From Fen-1301 sp963786395 (GTDB taxonomy: Bacteria > Bacteroidota > Ignavibacteria > Ignavibacteriales > Ignavibacteriaceae), in NCBI GenBank assembly GCA_963786395.1, contig CAWAZD010000014.1, positions 186,001 to 250,000 of the forward strand: DNA of 64,000 bases. The letters are read 5' to 3'. How positions within the stretch are numbered: position 1 is the first letter of the stretch; each line of letters starts with the position of its first letter. Positions 1 to 9,188 of this stretch are shown piece by piece. The notes below the pieces were generated by a model. It was not told where the DNA came from and did no database searches. It saw only the letters and a program-made list of their open reading frames with translations. Made by a program: the position numbers and the translations under genes.

Positions 1-147
1 AGTACCGACACTCAGTTTATCGTTGTAACTCATAACAAAAGAACTATGGAAGCTGCTGACACTCTCTATGGAGTTACTATGCAGGAAGAAGGTGTCTCAA
101 AATTAGTAAGCGTAAGATTTAATGAGGACTTTAACTTTGTCAATTAA
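1..147 (+). CDS. smc: Chromosome segregation ATPase SMC, C-terminal end (partial)
   Basis: Only the last 48 codons are in the window; the gene enters from the left edge. The visible peptide contains FIVVTHNKRTMEAAD followed by LYGVTMQEEGVSKLVSV. This is the conserved H-loop region and extreme C-terminus of bacterial SMC, the ABC-type ATPase that compacts and segregates the chromosome. The stop is at 145-147. The next gene starts at 122 in another frame, so the two overlap by 26 bases, which suggests co-transcription. The match to SMC C-termini is strong although the fragment is short. Confidence 0.85.
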   Translation, partial: STDTQFIVVTHNKRTMEAADTLYGVTMQEEGVSKLVSVRFNEDFNFVN

Positions 148-2116
148 ATCTTTCAATAAATCTAAATTCATTTATAGATTCCTTTTTATATTTGGTTTTA
201 TCGTAAATTCATCTCCCCTTTATTCGCAGTGGGTCAATAATCCGGCTTTAAATACAAAGATTGTTATCGGCGCCTCTAAACCCATAAATATTTCATCTGT
301 AGAGGATTTAAAAGGCGGAGCTTTTATTTTTTGGGAGGATAATAAAAGTGGATTCCAGAATGATATTTATTTTGTTCATATGGATGCCAACGGAAAAGTT
401 TCATTCCGCGCTGACGGGAAAAAGGTTTCAGAATTAAACGGCAACAAAGTTCAACCGGTTGTTTCATCTAACCTTCCTAATAATGCTGTCATTTTGTGGA
501 AAGATTTCACAAGAAGTAAATCCGGCAACTTGTTTGCACAACGAGTTTATAGTAATGGTAACCTTCTTTGGCCTAATGAGGGCGTGCAGGTTAGCCCCAA
601 TTATCCAGATGTAAATGATTATTCTGTTTGTTCAGATGATTTAGGTGACGTCTATTTATCATACGTTGCAAAGGTAAATGAATTTGGTTCTGACTATAGG
701 ATTGTTTTTCAGAAAATAAAGGCAAATGGTGAATTAAAGGATGATATAACCGGCATTACAGTCTTCAATTCACCCGGAAGAAAAAGCTCGACTTCAATTA
801 TCGCTGATAATGCAGGCGGTGCCTATGTGTTCTGGTTGGAAAATCAAAACAACCATACCATCCTCTTTACATCGCATATTGATTCAACCGGCAAAGATGT
901 CTGGGGGAAAAAACCTTTAACGATTTCCAATCCTAACCAGACTGTACTAAGCTACTCTGTACAGAAAACCGATTTCTCATCGATTTACGTTGCATGGCAG
1001 ATTCAAAAATCAGAAAAGGAAATTTATCATCAGCTTATCTCATCCTCCGGAAAAACTCTTTGGGGCGCCGGAGGCAGAATTGCTTCTACTAAAAAAGGAA
1101 ACAAAACAAATCCCCAGGTTTTAACTGCGGATTCTACTATTATTTTAAGCTGGACTTGTGATCTAAAAAATGATAAGGATATTTATATTCAGAAATTTAA
1201 TCAAAGGGGAACTCCGAAGTGGAAAGAAGATGTTCCAGCAATTAAAATTCCTAAAGACCAGTTTGGTCAAAAACTTTTGAGCGATGGTAAAGGTGGTGCT
1301 ATAGTTTTTTGGATTGATAGAAGACAGGAATCTGTCCGGGCGAATATTTATGCTCAAAGAATTAGCAGCTCTGGTAAACGCCTTTGGGATTCTCTTGGAA
1401 TTGCTGTTGGCAGCCATAATAATACTGAGAAAAGCTATTTGTCTGTTGTGTCTGATTTACGTGGAGGCACGATTGCTATTTTTAGGGAAATTCGTGACTC
1501 CAAAGAGGAAATTTATGCTCAGAAGATATTTAATACGGGCACTTATATCTCTCAGATTATTGGACTTAGTGCGATTCTGAATGGTGACTCTGTTAAAGTA
1601 TCGTGGTATTCTGCTAATGAGTCCAACGGCACCAATTATGACATAGAACGAACTGTCCAGACAGAAAACGGAACATCTCAATGGGTCGTCGTTAAGAATA
1701 TTAAACCAGAGTCTATTAGTAATGCCAGGTACTATGTTTTTTATGATCATCCTACTGAAGTTGGAACTCATTTTTACAGAATAATTCAGAAAGACAATTT
1801 GGGCAATATTCAACCTTCGGATGTTGCCAAAGTTGAATTTTTTGAATCAAAAAATAAGATTTCTCTTGGACAGAATTCACCCAACCCCTTCTCGGAAGAA
1901 ACTACTATTGTGTTTTACTTATCCGAACCTGCATGGGTTAAAATAGAATTCTTTAATAGCCATATTGAATTAATTAAGGAAATTGATGGACAAAATTATC
2001 CCAAGGGTGAAAACAAAATTTCTTTCTCCGGGAAGACACTTCCCCCAGGTGTCTATTTTTATAGGTTACAATCAGAGGATTATGTTGATGTTAGAAAAAT
2101 GGTGCTTACTAAATGA
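122..2116 (+). CDS. Exported protein with T9SS C-terminal sorting domain
   Basis: A 664-residue protein. The N-terminus has a basic stretch and a hydrophobic segment (about residues 17-35), consistent with a signal peptide ending near LYSQW. The body holds repeats of about 50-60 residues of the type GGAFIFWED...N-DIYxQ...G, resembling a beta-propeller. The last ~88 residues, from ISLGQNSPNPF to GVYFYRL and VRKMVLTK, are a typical type A sorting domain of the type IX secretion system. The protein is therefore probably delivered to the cell surface or outside. The ATG at 122 overlaps smc, and the end overlaps the next gene by ATGA. No enzymatic motif was recognised, so the function beyond export is unknown. 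Confidence 0.8.
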   Translation: MRTLTLSIKSFNKSKFIYRFLFIFGFIVNSSPLYSQWVNNPALNTKIVIGASKPINISSVEDLKGGAFIFWEDNKSGFQNDIYFVHMDANGKVSFRADGKKVSELNGNKVQPVVSSNLPNNAVILWKDFTRSKSGNLFAQRVYSNGNLLWPNEGVQVSPNYPDVNDYSVCSDDLGDVYLSYVAKVNEFGSDYRIVFQKIKANGELKDDITGITVFNSPGRKSSTSIIADNAGGAYVFWLENQNNHTILFTSHIDSTGKDVWGKKPLTISNPNQTVLSYSVQKTDFSSIYVAWQIQKSEKEIYHQLISSSGKTLWGAGGRIASTKKGNKTNPQVLTADSTIILSWTCDLKNDKDIYIQKFNQRGTPKWKEDVPAIKIPKDQFGQKLLSDGKGGAIVFWIDRRQESVRANIYAQRISSSGKRLWDSLGIAVGSHNNTEKSYLSVVSDLRGGTIAIFREIRDSKEEIYAQKIFNTGTYISQIIGLSAILNGDSVKVSWYSANESNGTNYDIERTVQTENGTSQWVVVKNIKPESISNARYYVFYDHPTEVGTHFYRIIQKDNLGNIQPSDVAKVEFFESKNKISLGQNSPNPFSEETTIVFYLSEPAWVKIEFFNSHIELIKEIDGQNYPKGENKISFSGKTLPPGVYFYRLQSEDYVDVRKMVLTK

Positions 2117-2826
2117 TAAATAATGAATTCAAAGTATTTGTTGATTTCGATGGAACGATTACTCAGACAGATGTAGGCGAGTCTATTTTCCGTGAATTCG
2201 GTGACAAGGTAAAAATCGACCTTATTATTAAAGATCTCCTTAGTGACAAGATTACAGCTAAACAAAGCTGGATTGAAATGTGTAAAACGATAACTTATGC
2301 GAATCTAAATTCGTTGAACTCTTTTATTGACAGTATCGATGTTGATTCCGGCTTCCATAATTTTGTGAAATTCAGCGAAGCTAATAATGTTGAAATCTTC
2401 ATTCTTAGTGATGGATTTGATTACTACATCGACAGGATTCTCAAAAGAGAAAATCTCAGCCATTTGAAGTATTTTTCAAATCACCTCAGAATATCAGACA
2501 GAAATAAACTGACTCCCGTGTTTCCATACAATGATCTAAATTGCCGGACTTCGGCAAATAATAAAAGAAATCATATCATTAATAATAGCAGCGAAGATGA
2601 TTTTACTGTTTATGTGGGTGATGGAAATTCAGATAAAGATCCTGCATTATATTGTGATTTTATTTTCGCAAAGAAGGGACTTCTTAAATATTGTGAATCA
2701 GAAAACATAACATTTTTCCCTTATAACACTCTTGAAGATGTAATTGTTAAACTGGATGTAATAATGAAAAAGAAAAACGTAAAAAAAAGAAACCAGGCCA
2801 ATTTAAAAGAAGAGAGGCATACATAA
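2113..2826 (+). CDS. HAD-superfamily (IB) phosphatase, MtnX/SerB-like
   Basis: A 237-residue protein. Motif I FVDFDGTIT gives the catalytic aspartates D11 and D13, motif II is the serine in ILSDGFD, and motif IV is VGDGNSDKD. These mark a haloacid dehalogenase phosphatase of the subclass that includes phosphoserine phosphatase and MtnX (methionine salvage phosphatase). The substrate cannot be assigned from sequence alone. The tail from about residue 215 is rich in Lys, Arg and Asn. Its ATG shares four bases (ATGA) with the preceding gene, so the two are probably translationally coupled. No other methionine salvage gene is nearby, which argues against a firm mtnX name. Confidence 0.75.
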   Translation: MINNEFKVFVDFDGTITQTDVGESIFREFGDKVKIDLIIKDLLSDKITAKQSWIEMCKTITYANLNSLNSFIDSIDVDSGFHNFVKFSEANNVEIFILSDGFDYYIDRILKRENLSHLKYFSNHLRISDRNKLTPVFPYNDLNCRTSANNKRNHIINNSSEDDFTVYVGDGNSDKDPALYCDFIFAKKGLLKYCESENITFFPYNTLEDVIVKLDVIMKKKNVKKRNQANLKEERHT

Positions 2827-2856
2827 CGGAATGATTATTAAAGGAAAAATATTTTA

Positions 2857-3441
2857 ATGAAATTATCAAAAACCTTTTTCAAATATCGCAGCTATACACC
2901 ATTACCCTTTGTATTGATAATGCTGCTCTATAATAATTCTAATATCTGGAGTCTTATTTCAGGTTTTGCGATATCGGTTATTGGAGAATTTATAAGACTT
3001 TGGGGCGTTAGCTGGGCAGGCAGTGAAACAAGATCTACCGGCGGAGTTGGCGGCACTTTTCTTATCGTTGATGGCCCTTTTGGACATGTGAGGAACCCGC
3101 TCTATGTCGGAAAGATATTAATGTACACAGGTATTGGTATTATGTCTTTCGCGCTCTTTCCGTATCTGCAAATAATTGGATTACTCTTTTTCTCTATACA
3201 ATATCATTTGATAGTTACTGAAGAGGAAGGGTATCTGCGTAAAACTTTCGGTAAACAATATCAGGATTATACTGAAAATGTTCCCCGGTTCTTCCCGAGA
3301 GTAACTGCATATAAAATTTCCAAAATTGAACGCCCGGATTTTTCATGGAAGGAAGGCTTTGTTTCTGAAATAAGAACTCTGCAGTCATTTGGTTTTATAA
3401 TATTTACCCTAATTATTATTTGGTATTGGAGAAGATTTTAA
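2857..3441 (+). CDS. Isoprenylcysteine carboxyl methyltransferase-like membrane protein
   Basis: A 194-residue integral membrane protein with several hydrophobic segments. Its conserved core is GPFGHVRNPLYVGKI, followed by EEGYLRKTFGKQYQDY and then NVPRFFP. This is the signature of the ICMT/PEMT-like methyltransferase fold, in which the RNPLY and EE...Y blocks form the S-adenosylmethionine site. Bacterial members act on lipids or quinone-like substrates and are mostly uncharacterised. It lies three bases before lpxB in a run of envelope genes, so a membrane lipid substrate is a reasonable inference. A C-terminal hydrophobic helix ends in WYWRRF. Confidence 0.7.
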   Translation: MKLSKTFFKYRSYTPLPFVLIMLLYNNSNIWSLISGFAISVIGEFIRLWGVSWAGSETRSTGGVGGTFLIVDGPFGHVRNPLYVGKILMYTGIGIMSFALFPYLQIIGLLFFSIQYHLIVTEEEGYLRKTFGKQYQDYTENVPRFFPRVTAYKISKIERPDFSWKEGFVSEIRTLQSFGFIIFTLIIIWYWRRF

Positions 3442-3444
3442 ATA

Positions 3445-4590
3445 ATGAGTGCCGGTAATAAAAACATATTGATTATTGCGGGTGAAGCTTCGGGAGATCT
3501 GCATGGTTCAGCATTGATTACTGAACTTATTAAAACTGATCCCACTATTCATGTTTATGGAATAGGCGGAATGAAAATGAAAAATGCTGGTATGGAAATT
3601 CTGTATCCTATAGACCGGCTTGCATTTCTTGGCTTTGCAGAAGTTATTAGACATCTGCCTTTTATTAAAAAAGTGCAGCGGGAAATTATTCGGCTCGTAA
3701 AAGAAAAAGATATTAAGAATGCAGTTCTGATTGATTATCCCGGATTCAATCTGAGTATAGCAAAGAAATTGAAGAAGTTGGGTGTTAATATTTATTATTA
3801 TATCTCTCCACAAATTTGGGCATGGGGAGCCGGCAGGATTGAGAAGATCAGATCACTTGTTAATAAAATGATAGTAGTTCTTCCGTTTGAAAAGGAATTC
3901 TATAGTAAAAATAATGTAGCTGTCGATTATGTTGGTCATCCTCTTCTAGATAGAATAAATGATTTTAACTTGTTATCGCGGCCAGAGTTTTTTAATAAAT
4001 TTAATTTAGATCAGTCTAAAGAAATATTATTAATCCTTCCCGGAAGCAGGAAAAATGAAATAAGAAGAATTTTTCCGGAAGCTGTTAAGGCAGCCGGGAA
4101 GTTAATGAGTGAATTTAATTTGCAGACAATAGTTGCCTGCTCTGATAATATTGATTCTGATATAATAACAAGTTATGAAAGCAAAATAAAGTTTACAGTT
4201 ATTAAGGGTCATAACTATGACCTTATGAATCTTGCAAAAATAGGCATCATCAAATCCGGCACCTCAACCCTTGAATCAGCACTCTTTAACCTTCCAATGG
4301 TGATAGTGTATAAAACAAGCTTTCTTACTTATCAGATCAGCCGGAATCTTATAAAACTTGATACTATCGGAATGGCTAATATTATTGCAGGTGAAAAAAT
4401 TGTACCTGAGTTAATTCAGAATAAGGCAAGTGCTCAGAATATTTATACTGAGTGCAGGAAAATATTGTCGGATGATAACCTGTATTCTTCTGTTAAAAAG
4501 AATTTATTACTGCTGAGAAGTAAATTAGGCAGCACCGGTGCCTCACATAAGGCAGCGCAAATAATCTGTAGTGCATTAAATGAATCTTAG
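3445..4590 (+). CDS. lpxB: Lipid-A-disaccharide synthase
   Basis: A 381-residue protein of normal LpxB length. It condenses UDP-2,3-diacylglucosamine with lipid X to form the lipid A disaccharide at the inner membrane. Recognisable blocks in order are IIAGEASGDLHG (residues ~9-20), IDYPGFN, YYISPQIWAWGAGR, YVGHPLLD, LPGSRKNEI and KSGTSTLESAL. Together they are diagnostic of this GT-B glycosyltransferase family. The gene lies in the order ICMT - lpxB - acyltransferase - lpxK with almost no gaps, and its end overlaps the ATG (4580) of the next gene. This fits a lipid A operon. Confidence 0.96.
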   Translation: MSAGNKNILIIAGEASGDLHGSALITELIKTDPTIHVYGIGGMKMKNAGMEILYPIDRLAFLGFAEVIRHLPFIKKVQREIIRLVKEKDIKNAVLIDYPGFNLSIAKKLKKLGVNIYYYISPQIWAWGAGRIEKIRSLVNKMIVVLPFEKEFYSKNNVAVDYVGHPLLDRINDFNLLSRPEFFNKFNLDQSKEILLILPGSRKNEIRRIFPEAVKAAGKLMSEFNLQTIVACSDNIDSDIITSYESKIKFTVIKGHNYDLMNLAKIGIIKSGTSTLESALFNLPMVIVYKTSFLTYQISRNLIKLDTIGMANIIAGEKIVPELIQNKASAQNIYTECRKILSDDNLYSSVKKNLLLLRSKLGSTGASHKAAQIICSALNES

Positions 4591-5249
4591 AAAATTAAGA
4601 CAGGATTTTCTCAGAGTAATAGGATATTTTGTTCTTTCTCATGCTGTTGACCTCTTGTGCAAAAGTATGAAAATTACTATTTAGTAATAAAGAGGTGATT
4701 GATGATCTTGAAAGGAATAATCGGAATTATGTTCTAGCCTTCTGGCATGGTCAGATGCTTTTTAGCTGGTTCCTGCACAGAGGTAAAAATTTTACCGCAT
4801 TGATTAGTAAAAGCAAAGATGGTGAACTCCTAGCAAGAATATTGAAACATTGGAAGTATAATGTTATTCGGGGTTCAAGCAGTAAGGGTGGTGATTTAGC
4901 CTTAGGCATTATGGTGGATTGTGCAAGGAATGGAGAATGTGTAGTCCTTACACCCGATGGTCCTAGAGGCCCTGCACATAAAATGAAAGCGGGTGCTGTT
5001 ATTACTGCAAAAAAAAGTAATGTACCGCTCGTCTTTCTTGCAGTCGGATACAGGAAAAAGCGCATTCTTAAAAGCTGGGATAATTTTGAGATCCCGAAGT
5101 TTTTTTCTGACGTAAAAGTAGTTTATTCTGAACCAATTTATATAAATTCCAGATTGTCATTTGATGAAACTTCAGCTTTAATCCATCAAGGTGAAAAGGT
5201 TTTAAATCAACTCAGTCTGGAAGCAGATAATTTTGGAAATGTAAAGTGA
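4580..5249 (+). CDS. DUF374-type lysophospholipid acyltransferase, frameshifted
   Basis: The main frame (GTG 4695 to 5249, 184 codons) carries FWHGQMLFSW, FTALISKSKDGE, VIRGSSSKGG and LTPDGPRGPAHKMK. These are the LPLAT_DUF374 acyltransferase motifs, with His of the WHG block catalytic. An ATG at 4580 opens a second frame reading MNLRKLRQDFLRVIGYFVLS...KSMKITI, then TAG at 4682. Removing one T from the TTT at 4680-4682 joins the two as ...MKITI-SNKEVIDDLERN. This gives a ~222-residue protein of normal family length, and 670 bases is one more than a multiple of three. The break is therefore a single-base insertion: a read error, a true mutation, or a recoding site. Its position between lpxB and lpxK suggests a late acyltransferase of lipid A. 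Confidence 0.8.
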
Positions 5250-6301
5250 TTAACTTTTTAAAAATAATACTATTTCCTTTTCTGCCTTTTTACGCTGCTA
5301 CAATTGCAGTAAGAAACTGGATGTTCGATAAAGGTTTATTTAAGGATAAAAAGGTTGATGCCGTAGTAATTTCTGTGGGTAATCTTACCATCGGGGGATC
5401 TGGAAAAACTCCACTGGTGATATATCTGCTGGAACTTATTAAAGAACAAGGGCTTAAAGTTGGCGTTCTAAGCCGTGGATATGGCAGGAATTCTAAAGGT
5501 TACATACTCGTTTCAGATGGGAAGACTATTTTTTCCTCTGTTGATAAGTGTGGTGATGAGATATACCAAACCGTAACCGAATGCAGTATCCCGGGCGCAG
5601 TTTCTGAAAATCGGGTATCAGGAGCGCGCAGGTTCATTAAAGAAACCGGGGTTAAAGTTATTGTTCTTGATGACGCATATCAGCATCGTTGGATTTATAG
5701 GGACATAAATTTGTTGGTTATTGAACAAAAATTTCTATTAAGCAGAAATTTTCTGGTTAAAAATCTGATCCCAACTGGAAATTTACGGGAACCCCTGAAT
5801 TCAATTAAGAGAGCTGATGTAGTAATTATTAATAGGAAGTTCTCATCAGAAGAAAATATTCCAGCTGACCTTGAAGGATTTTTTGAAGGAAAAAAGAAAT
5901 TTTTAGCTCACTATAAGGCTATGTGTTTTGTTGATATTAAAAGAAAAATAGATCATCCATTAAAAGAGTTTGTTGGTCAGAAAAGTCTTGTGGTGTCTGG
6001 AATTGCAAATCCCTTATCGTTACTGAATGTTCTTAATCAGAACGGTGTCAATACTGAAAATAGGATTGTTTTCAGAGACCATAAAAATTATTCAAATAAA
6101 GAAATTCAATCAATCAGAAAGAAATTTTATAATACAAACTCACACTCAGTTATTACTACTCAAAAGGATGCAGTAAAGCTGGTGGGGTTTTCAAAAGAGT
6201 TTGATGATATAGATATTTTTTATCTTAAAATCAAAATAGAAATGAGCGATCATGATTCATTTAATAAATTTATTATTGATAAAATAAATTTAAACCAATG
6301 A
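5246..6301 (+). CDS. lpxK: Tetraacyldisaccharide 4'-kinase
   Basis: A 351-residue protein of normal LpxK length that phosphorylates the 4' position of the lipid A disaccharide. An N-terminal hydrophobic segment (residues ~1-20) anchors it to the inner membrane. A Walker A motif, GNLTIGGSGKTP, lies at residues ~45-56. Further LpxK blocks are VGVLSRGYGRNSKG, the VLDDAYQHR motif (a divergent form of DDGFQH), NLIPTGNLREPL and VVSGIANP. It starts with GTG at 5246 inside the stop of the acyltransferase (GTGA), which supports translational coupling in the lipid A operon. Confidence 0.95.
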   Translation: MINFLKIILFPFLPFYAATIAVRNWMFDKGLFKDKKVDAVVISVGNLTIGGSGKTPLVIYLLELIKEQGLKVGVLSRGYGRNSKGYILVSDGKTIFSSVDKCGDEIYQTVTECSIPGAVSENRVSGARRFIKETGVKVIVLDDAYQHRWIYRDINLLVIEQKFLLSRNFLVKNLIPTGNLREPLNSIKRADVVIINRKFSSEENIPADLEGFFEGKKKFLAHYKAMCFVDIKRKIDHPLKEFVGQKSLVVSGIANPLSLLNVLNQNGVNTENRIVFRDHKNYSNKEIQSIRKKFYNTNSHSVITTQKDAVKLVGFSKEFDDIDIFYLKIKIEMSDHDSFNKFIIDKINLNQ

Positions 6302-6358
6302 GCCCGCTCAACACAAAATAATTAAAATATATGATAAATTTAAAATTGGAGTAAAATA

Positions 6359-9127
6359 ATGCCTAAATACGTGTATTTCTTTGGAGGCCAAAAAGCCGAG
6401 GGAAAATCTGAAATGAAAGCCCTCCTTGGAGGTAAAGGTGCCAATCTTGCAGAAATGGTAAACATTGGTCTACCCGTACCCGCTGGTTTCACTATCACTA
6501 CTGAACTGTGTACTTATTATTATGATAATAAGAAAAAATATCCAAAAGAACTAAAAGATACCGTCGCCGCCTCTCTTAAAAAAGTTGAAGCTATAATGGG
6601 AGCTAAATTCGGGGATAATACAAATCCTCTTCTTCTTTCGGTTCGTTCCGGTGCCAGAGCTTCAATGCCCGGCATGATGGATACTATACTTAATCTTGGT
6701 CTAAACGACACTACCGTTCAGGGCCTTATCAAAAAAACAAATAATCCCCGCTTTGCATATGATTCTTACAGGAGATTTGTGCAGATGTATGGAGATGTTG
6801 TTCTTGGTCTTAAACCGGTTGACAAACATGACCCCGATCCATTTGAGGAAATCCTTGAAAAGAAAAAACATGATAATGGTTTTAAATTAGATACTGAATT
6901 AACCGCAGATCATTTGTGCGAATTAGTTTCTGAATTTAAAGCTGCAATTAAAGAGAAAACCGGATTCAATTTCCCTGATAATCCAATGGAACAACTCTGG
7001 GGAGCTATCGGTGCTGTTTTTGGATCATGGATGAATGATAGAGCCATTATCTATAGAAAATTAAACGATATACCTGCCGAATGGGGAACTGCTGTTAACG
7101 TTCAGTCAATGGTATTCGGAAACATGGGTGAAGATTCTGGCACCGGTGTTGCCTTTACTCGTGATCCGGCCTCAGGTGCAAATTTATTCTACGGTGAATA
7201 TCTATTCAATGCTCAGGGTGAAGATGTAGTTGCTGGTATCCGTACTCCGCATCCTATTTCAGAACTTGAGAAAGACGCTCCAAAACTTTATAAAGAACTG
7301 GACAATTATCGCAAGATCCTCGAGAGACATTATAAGGATATGCTGGATGTCGAGTTTACAATTCAACAGGGCAAATTATGGATGCTTCAATGCCGTGTAG
7401 GTAAAAGAACCGGATTCGCAGCTATTAAAATGGCTGTGGATATGGTTAAAGAAAGATTGATAGAAAAAGAAGAAGCTTTATTACGTATTGATCCTAACCA
7501 GCTTAACCAGCTTCTCCGCCCGATATTTGACCTGGACGAAAAGAAAAAAGCTATTGATGCCGGAAGACTTATGGCGAAAGGTCTCAACGCTGGACCGGGT
7601 GCGGCATGCGGTAAAGTTGCTTTGAGTGCTGAAGATGCTGAGAAGATGGCTGCTTCAGGTGACCCGATTATTCTTGTAAGAATAGAAACTTCTCCGGAAG
7701 ATATTAAGGGAATGAATGCTGCCGAGGGTATACTTACTGCTAGAGGTGGTATGACTTCACATGCTGCGCTTGTTGCGCGCCAGATGGGAAAAGTTTGTGT
7801 TGCAGGATGTGGTACTTTAAAAATTAACTATCAGGAAAGAACTGTTCAGGTTGAAGGAAAAGATTTCGTTGTCAAAGAAGGTGATTATATTTCTATCGAC
7901 GGAACTACCGGTGAAGTTATTGAAGGTAAAATCTCAACCAAACCTTCAGAAGTTATACAGGTACTTATCACTAAAACTCTTGATGGGAAAAATTCTCCAA
8001 TTTACCAGACCTATGAAAGCTTAATGAACTGGGCTGATAAATTAAGAAGACTAAATATCAGAACTAATGCAGACCAGCCAGATCAGGCTTCAAATGCAAT
8101 AGCTTTCGGGGCTGAAGGTATTGGACTTTGCCGCACAGAACATATGTTCTTTGGTGAAAACAGAATTTTAGCTGTAAGAAAAATGATTGTTTCAGATACT
8201 GTCGAAGAAAGAAAAGCCGCTCTTAAGGATCTTCTTCCATTACAGCGATCTGACTTTTTCGGAATATTCAAGGCTATGAAAGGATTACCTGCTACTATCA
8301 GGACACTAGATCCTCCTTTGCATGAATTTCTGCCTAATACCGAAAAAGACATAAAAGAATTAGCAAATGTTCTTGGTATTTCTGAAGTTAAACTTAATGA
8401 AAAGATAAATAGCCTTCATGAGTTTAACCCTATGCTTGGATTCAGAGGCTGTCGCCTTGGTATTCTCTATCCGGAAATTACTGAAATGCAGGCTCGCGCC
8501 GTATTTGAAGCTGCATTAGATGCTGTTGCTGAAGGTATTAAAGTTAAACCTGAAATTATGATACCGCTAGTAGGAGATCTCAAAGAATTCAAAATGCAGG
8601 AATCAATAGTAAGACGTGTTGCTGACGAAGTCTTTAAAGAAAAAGGGAAGAAAATTCCTTACCTAGTTGGAACGATGATCGAACTTCCAAGAGCATGTTT
8701 AATGGCTGATCAAATAGCTAAAAGTGCTGAGTTCTTCAGTTTCGGTACAAATGATTTGACACAAACTACTTTTGGTCTTTCAAGAGATGATGCTGGTAAA
8801 TTCCTTCCTTTATATGTGAAGGATGAAATTTTACCAAACGATCCTTTTGAAGTTCTTGATCAGAGCGGTGTGGGTCAATTGGTTAAAATGGCAGTTGAAA
8901 AAGGCCGTTCAACAAGACCTGATCTTAAAGTCGGAATCTGTGGTGAACATGGAGGAGAACCTTCTTCGGTTGAATTCTGCCACAGAACCGGATTAAATTA
9001 TGTCAGCTGTTCTCCTTTCAGGGTTCCAATTGCAAGACTTGCCGCAGCTAGGGCTGTAGTTAAAGAAATGCAAGCAAAGCCGGTAAAAAAAGCAGGTGCT
9101 AAAAAATTAGCTGCTAAAAAGAAATAA
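6359..9127 (+). CDS. ppdK: Pyruvate, phosphate dikinase
   Basis: A 922-residue enzyme interconverting pyruvate + ATP + Pi and phosphoenolpyruvate + AMP + PPi in the cytoplasm. Domains in order are an N-terminal nucleotide-binding domain (RSGARASMPGMMDT), a swivelling phosphohistidine domain (GGMTSHAALVARQMG, catalytic His468) and a C-terminal PEP/pyruvate barrel (GTNDLTQTTFGLSRDD and VGICGEHGGEPSS, catalytic Cys861). The ATG at 6359 follows a GGAG site. The tail after about residue 905 is an unusual Lys/Ala run (KPVKKAGAKKLAAKKK), longer than in typical family members of about 875 residues. The gene is followed by a strong terminator. With the lactate dehydrogenase at 23-24 kb it fits a fermentative or PPi-linked pyruvate node. 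Confidence 0.97.
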   Translation: MPKYVYFFGGQKAEGKSEMKALLGGKGANLAEMVNIGLPVPAGFTITTELCTYYYDNKKKYPKELKDTVAASLKKVEAIMGAKFGDNTNPLLLSVRSGARASMPGMMDTILNLGLNDTTVQGLIKKTNNPRFAYDSYRRFVQMYGDVVLGLKPVDKHDPDPFEEILEKKKHDNGFKLDTELTADHLCELVSEFKAAIKEKTGFNFPDNPMEQLWGAIGAVFGSWMNDRAIIYRKLNDIPAEWGTAVNVQSMVFGNMGEDSGTGVAFTRDPASGANLFYGEYLFNAQGEDVVAGIRTPHPISELEKDAPKLYKELDNYRKILERHYKDMLDVEFTIQQGKLWMLQCRVGKRTGFAAIKMAVDMVKERLIEKEEALLRIDPNQLNQLLRPIFDLDEKKKAIDAGRLMAKGLNAGPGAACGKVALSAEDAEKMAASGDPIILVRIETSPEDIKGMNAAEGILTARGGMTSHAALVARQMGKVCVAGCGTLKINYQERTVQVEGKDFVVKEGDYISIDGTTGEVIEGKISTKPSEVIQVLITKTLDGKNSPIYQTYESLMNWADKLRRLNIRTNADQPDQASNAIAFGAEGIGLCRTEHMFFGENRILAVRKMIVSDTVEERKAALKDLLPLQRSDFFGIFKAMKGLPATIRTLDPPLHEFLPNTEKDIKELANVLGISEVKLNEKINSLHEFNPMLGFRGCRLGILYPEITEMQARAVFEAALDAVAEGIKVKPEIMIPLVGDLKEFKMQESIVRRVADEVFKEKGKKIPYLVGTMIELPRACLMADQIAKSAEFFSFGTNDLTQTTFGLSRDDAGKFLPLYVKDEILPNDPFEVLDQSGVGQLVKMAVEKGRSTRPDLKVGICGEHGGEPSSVEFCHRTGLNYVSCSPFRVPIARLAAARAVVKEMQAKPVKKAGAKKLAAKKK

Positions 9128-9135
9128 TTATTTAA

Positions 9136-9166
9136 AGGGAAAGGATTCGTCCTTTCCCTAATTTTA
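9136..9166 (+). terminator. Intrinsic terminator after ppdK
   Basis: A perfect 10-bp stem AGGGAAAGGA / TCCTTTCCCT closes a TTCG tetraloop (9146-9149) and is followed by AATTTTAT. The UUCG-type loop and position 9 bases after the ppdK stop make a rho-independent terminator very likely. Confidence 0.85.
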
Positions 9167-9188
9167 TAAAAAAATGAGGAAATGAAGA

